The notes beneath the pieces were generated by a model. The model was not told where the DNA came from, did no database searches, and worked only from the letters and a program-made list of their open reading frames with translations. This document shows, in pieces, positions 12,133-14,433 of a DNA stretch of 14,433 bases. A program made the position numbers and the translations under genes. The DNA lies in NCBI GenBank assembly GCA_026396335.1, contig JAPLWZ010000100.1, positions 1 through 14,433 of the forward strand, read 5' to 3'. The stretch comes from Microcaldota archaeon (lineage in GTDB: Archaea; Micrarchaeota; Micrarchaeia; Anstonellales; Anstonellaceae). The first letter of the stretch is position 1. Every line of letters starts with the position of its first letter.

Positions 12133-12789
12133 TCACGCGTATACCGTAAGCCTTACGAGCTGTATTGAGTTGCTGCCCGAGTTGAAGTTTGAAATCATTA
12201 CATCGCACGGGGTTTTATCGCAGAATGTGCTGTCAAAATTGCCACTCGGGTTGTCTGGGTCGAAACCCTTGCATGACAGGTAGCAGAACGGTGAGTGCCC
12301 GCTGTTGCGCGGCACGGTGTAGAAGGATGCGAATGTCATCGAGGATGCGGCGAGCTTGGAGAACTCCTTTCCGCACCTGTCCGAGCCGTCGTCCCCGCTT
12401 GAGCAGTCTTTGGATGAGTTATATTTCACGCTCCATACGCCGTTCGGAAAGTCAGTGTTGGGGAATTCGTATGTTTCAAGCGTGTAGCCAAAGCCGTACG
12501 GAATTATGCCTATCTTCCCGTTTTTCCAGCCGCCTGCCACGTCCTTCATTATTTTGGCTGTTTGGCCGCTGCCGCCGACCACCTGCTCAAGATAGGTGCC
12601 GGACGCGGGATTGTCAGACGTTGTGGCAAGAACGTAGAGCGTGTCGTGTGCGAGCTGGTGCGCCTGCTCCAATGAAGGGTAGAATGCCTTGGGTGTGCCG
12701 ATGGTGAATACGAGAAGGCTGATCGTGAGCATTACCAGTATGAACGCCACGAATGCGTCTAGAGAGAAGATGAAACCCCTGTGCTGCAT
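12133..12789 (-). CDS. Prepilin-like secreted protein (first gene of operon)
   Basis: This 218-aa protein starts MQHRGFIFSLDAFVAFILVML. RG, then a hydrophobic helix with Asp at position 6, closely matches the FSFDA form of the operon's last gene. The outer part holds eight cysteines, several clustered (CSSGDDGSDRC; CYLSC; CDKTPC), which suggests a disulfide-stabilised extracellular head. No family is recognised. GGGAG lies just upstream of the ATG. A TATA-like element (12812-12819) is centred 26 nt from the ATG, so the transcript is leaderless or has a very short leader. It is the first of five genes with gaps of 5, 5, -17 and 8 nt, which indicates one transcript. Confidence 0.78.
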   Translation of the reverse strand: MQHRGFIFSLDAFVAFILVMLTISLLVFTIGTPKAFYPSLEQAHQLAHDTLYVLATTSDNPASGTYLEQVVGGSGQTAKIMKDVAGGWKNGKIGIIPYGFGYTLETYEFPNTDFPNGVWSVKYNSSKDCSSGDDGSDRCGKEFSKLAASSMTFASFYTVPRNSGHSPFCYLSCKGFDPDNPSGNFDSTFCDKTPCDVMISNFNSGSNSIQLVRLTVYA

Positions 12790-12811
12790 GCTCCCAATTA
12801 CGGCGCCAGAG

Positions 12812-12819
12812 TATTAAAA
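12812..12819 (-). promoter_or_regulatory. TATA-like element of the pilin-like operon
   Basis: The minus strand reads TTTTAATA. Its centre is 26 nt upstream of position 12789, the first base of the operon's first ATG. Confidence 0.5.
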
Positions 12820-12852
12820 TGATGGGGACGGCTTTCGCTAAAGAAAGTAGAG

Positions 12853-12963
12853 TGCGGCCGCCGGGATTTGAACCCGGGTTACGAGATTTGTGCGGCCAAT
12901 TCCGCATAAATCAGCACATCAGCCTTGGCAACCTCGAGTCCTACCAGGCTAGACTACAGCCGC
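12853..12963 (-). tRNA. trnG: tRNA-Gly (anticodon GCC) with 38-nt intron
   Basis: The acceptor GCGGCTG / CGGCCGC (one T-G), D-stem GTCT / GGAC, anticodon stem CGAGG / TCTCG (one G-T), T-stem CCGGG / CCCGG with loop TTCAAAT, and discriminator A at 12853 all fit. The anticodon loop reads TTGCCAA after removing the intron at 12925-12888, which sits after position 37. Exons are 38 and 35 nt, giving a 73-nt mature tRNA without encoded CCA. It lies 45 nt downstream of the sugar-kinase stop on the same strand and shares most of its body with the tRNA-Gly(CCC) on the other side of that kinase. Confidence 0.95.
12888..12925 (-). other. tRNA-Gly(GCC) intron
   Basis: This is a 38-nt insert after position 37; the boundary can shift because A residues flank both ends. 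A bulge-helix-bulge-like fold is possible: TGC of the anticodon loop with GCA in the intron, an inner GGC / GCC helix, and CAA bulges near both cuts. Confidence 0.75.
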
Positions 12964-13008
12964 ATTATTTTCAAAAACCGCTGCTTACAGCCCTTCAAAA
13001 AATACCGT

Positions 13009-14010
13009 TTAGGCGAGTAGGAAGTACGCGCAGGAGAACGTGTCTCCAAGCCCGACCGTTTCGACTGGCGAGGCTACAAAGTCCCCGTTTGCCTCTACTA
13101 AATCCGCATCTGACGCGAACTTCCCCGTCGCAGCCTTGTATGAAGCGCACCTTTTTGCGAATTCGAGCGCGGCTGCATTCAGACGGCTTTCCGGATAAAC
13201 CGACTGCTTTTCAGGCGTGTGGAGGATAATTGTGGCGCCAGTCTCAGATGCGAGCTCTTCTGGCTCCGCGCCCATTTGCGCAAGCTCCAGGTCGTTAAGC
13301 CCGATCATGGATGCAAGAGGGAGAATTTGCGCTCTTGTGGCATCCATTACCTCGGGCATCTGGAATTCGCCGAGTTCCACAAATACCTGCAAGGCAGGGT
13401 TCTTTGCCTTCCATTCGCGCACTACCTGTGCGAACTTGCCCACCCTGCTTTGGGTTTTAATCAAATGGAATCCGCCGAGGAATGCTTTTGTTATACCAGG
13501 CAGTTCTTTCCCTATGTTAAAGCAGAAATTGTCCTCAGGGTGCATTGGGAAAGGGTCGTATGATGCGATGAAGCGGATGTGGTTTTCCTTGTTCTCGAGG
13601 ACAAAATGGTGCCCGGACTTTATGTGCGACGTGTGGCCTGTCGCAGGCGCGAAGCCTTTTTCGTTTGCGATCATTATGTTTTCAGGGTGCGCGAATTTCT
13701 TGCAGAGCTCCTCGTTCGGGTAATTTGTGTGCAGGAAGCTTTTCACGCCGAGCGCGGATGCCATCTGCGCCCCGTTCCCAGCCTGCCCGCCGACGACGGT
13801 TTTGTCGAATTTCATTTTCTTCAGGAAGAACTCGCAGGCGCGTATGTCTATTGCCACTTCCTTTTGCATGCCGTATGCGAAGGACTCGGATATTTGCCCG
13901 GAAAGTATTGGCGAGAACTCCTCTATTGCGGCAAGATCCTCGTCGCTGGCGTATTTCACGTAGTCAAGGTTCGCATTGAAGGCGAAGATTGCGGATGACG
14001 GAAGGTTCAT
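13009..14010 (-). CDS. ADP-dependent sugar kinase (ADP-PFK/glucokinase family), short form
   Basis: This 333-aa protein matches the archaeal ADP-dependent phosphofructokinase/glucokinase family, which uses ADP rather than ATP in modified glycolysis. Supporting motifs are FAFNANLDYV (10-18) at the N-terminus, GGQAGNGAQMASALG (74-88), GGFHLIKT (179-186), VFVELGEFQ (209-217), MIGLNDLEL (235-243) and the C-terminal VGLGDTFS (319-326), whose Asp323 is the expected catalytic base. Family members are usually about 450 aa and continue further after GLGDT; this protein ends ten residues later, so the lid or C-terminal part may be reduced. Substrate (glucose, fructose-6-phosphate or other) cannot be told. 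The ATG lies 2 nt after tRNA-Gly(CCC), with no room for a promoter or Shine-Dalgarno site. Confidence 0.85.
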   Translation of the reverse strand: MNLPSSAIFAFNANLDYVKYASDEDLAAIEEFSPILSGQISESFAYGMQKEVAIDIRACEFFLKKMKFDKTVVGGQAGNGAQMASALGVKSFLHTNYPNEELCKKFAHPENIMIANEKGFAPATGHTSHIKSGHHFVLENKENHIRFIASYDPFPMHPEDNFCFNIGKELPGITKAFLGGFHLIKTQSRVGKFAQVVREWKAKNPALQVFVELGEFQMPEVMDATRAQILPLASMIGLNDLELAQMGAEPEELASETGATIILHTPEKQSVYPESRLNAAALEFAKRCASYKAATGKFASDADLVEANGDFVASPVETVGLGDTFSCAYFLLA

Positions 14011-14012
14011 AA

Positions 14013-14085
14013 TGCGGCTGCCGGGATTTGAACCCGGGTCTCGAGCTTGGGAAGCTCAGATCCTACCAGGCTGGACTACAGCCGC
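14013..14085 (-). tRNA. trnG: tRNA-Gly (anticodon CCC), no intron
   Basis: The acceptor GCGGCTG / CAGCCGC is perfect. Other parts are D-stem GTCC / GGAT, anticodon stem TGAGC / GCTCG (one T-G) with loop TTCCCAA, T-stem CCGGG / CCCGG with loop TTCAAAT, and discriminator A at 14013. It is 73 nt and CCA is not encoded. The kinase start codon follows after two bases. Confidence 0.95.
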
Positions 14086-14116
14086 ACGACTGTACTGTCG
14101 GTTGTTGTGGAAACGA

Positions 14117-14124
14117 TTTATTAA
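14117..14124. promoter_or_regulatory. Shared TATA element for tRNA-Gly(CCC) and EF-Tu-like gene
   Basis: TTTATTAA is centred 26 nt from 14147, next to the rightward ATG at 14148 (leaderless). Leftward, 26 nt gives 14094, about 9 nt before the tRNA 5' end, like the leader of tRNA-Trp. A near-palindrome CGACTGTACTGTCG (14087-14100) lies at the leftward start. Confidence 0.55.
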
Positions 14125-14147
14125 AACTGCTATTCCGAATAGCGCAT

Positions 14148-14433
14148 ATGAAACACGTGCATGTCGCAGCGCTCGAGACTGACGCCGAGCTTGCCAAGAA
14201 AATCGGCAAGAAGGCAGGTGAAACCGACTTTACCATTTACAACTGCAAGGAAGGGGACGCAGTAATCTCGATCTACCACCCTTCGAAGTACCCAGACAAA
14301 ATACAGCCGTTGCTCTACTCGCTTTACCTATGCGACGTTGCCTACATCCGCCCCATGCAAATTGACAAATTTGTTGGCGAAATGATTGTCGCGTGTGCCG
14401 TGTTTGGCAGGAAACTCATTGTCATTGTGGACA
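14148..14433 (+). CDS. EF-Tu/EF-1A-like translation GTPase-related protein, N-terminal part
   Basis: Ninety-five codons are visible before the right edge. The start MKHVHVAALETDAELAKKIGKKAGETDFTIYNCKEG and the later HPSKYPDKIQPLLYSL and GEMIVACAVFG segments resemble a group of archaeal proteins annotated as EF-Tu domain 2 or SelB-like relatives. The usual P-loop (GHVDxGKT type) is absent from this N-terminus, so if the assignment holds it is a degenerate paralog without that GTP-binding motif. The ATG coincides with the transcript start predicted from TTTATTAA at 14117-14124. The coding call is strong; the family call is moderate and rests on remembered similarity. Confidence 0.65.
   Translation, partial: MKHVHVAALETDAELAKKIGKKAGETDFTIYNCKEGDAVISIYHPSKYPDKIQPLLYSLYLCDVAYIRPMQIDKFVGEMIVACAVFGRKLIVIVD

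Noticed and set aside
12128..12208. 27-residue N-terminal extension of the 594-aa protein
   Set aside because: It overlaps the upstream gene's 3' end; ATG 12127 follows that gene's TGA with a GTGAT site.
12189..12707. 172-codon plus-strand frame opposite the first pilin-like gene
   Set aside because: Arg/Cys-rich composition typical of an antisense shadow; the opposite strand has signal, Shine-Dalgarno site and operon context.
12888..12925. Box C/D guide RNA inside the tRNA-Gly intron (CTGATGT and CTGA-like words)
   Set aside because: The intron is only 38 nt and the boxes overlap each other; no guide segment is possible.

Overview
The window looks archaeal. TATA boxes sit about 26 nt upstream of start codons, and several of these starts would be leaderless. 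Other starts have a GGTGAT-type Shine-Dalgarno site. The tRNA genes do not encode CCA, and two of three carry an intron at the canonical 37/38 position. The protein families point the same way: NMD3, DUF2070, an ADP-dependent sugar kinase, a LonB-type ATPase, and proteins with [KR]G prepilin-like signals. Genes are short and tightly packed, and several family members are reduced (short NMD3, LonB-type ATPase without a protease domain, short ADP-kinase). This suggests a small-genome (DPANN-like) archaeon. That placement is inference, not a database result.

Layout. (1) Positions 1-1101: the start of a secreted protein (minus) divergent from msrA (plus), sharing one TATA element; then a Gly/Arg-rich CxxC-x17-CxxC zinc protein (minus). 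(2) Positions 1102-3220: an intergenic stretch with two hairpins, then two tandem paralogous Cys-rich lipoprotein genes. Each is preceded by a 14-bp copy of the 5' end of the intron-containing tRNA-Trp gene that closes the array. The second lipoprotein gene also carries an exact copy of the tRNA promoter. (3) Positions 3221-4075: three consecutive perfect hairpins directly after tRNA-Trp, then a zinc-ribbon protein and a YkgJ-type Cys-cluster protein. (4) Positions 4079-6794: a short NMD3 (minus) divergent from a 70-aa helical protein and a DUF2070 membrane protein. (5) Positions 6791-8717: an unknown 113-aa protein and a LonB-like AAA+ ATPase lacking the protease domain, with two palindromes directly upstream of the ATPase promoter. 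(6) Positions 8718-12789: a five-gene minus-strand operon of membrane-anchored, prepilin-like secreted proteins. (7) Positions 12853-14085: tRNA-Gly(GCC, with intron), an ADP-dependent sugar kinase, and tRNA-Gly(CCC), all minus; the kinase ATG lies 2 nt after the tRNA 3' end. (8) Position 14148 to the end: the start of an EF-Tu/EF-1A-like protein.

Themes. tRNA genes are repeatedly joined to protein genes: tRNA-Trp with lipoprotein cassettes and a zinc-ribbon gene, and tRNA-Gly with the kinase. Single TATA elements appear to serve divergent pairs. Compact perfect hairpins with 4-nt loops occur in several intergenic gaps. The most unusual locus is the tRNA-Trp/lipoprotein array with its downstream hairpin triplet (1409-3309).
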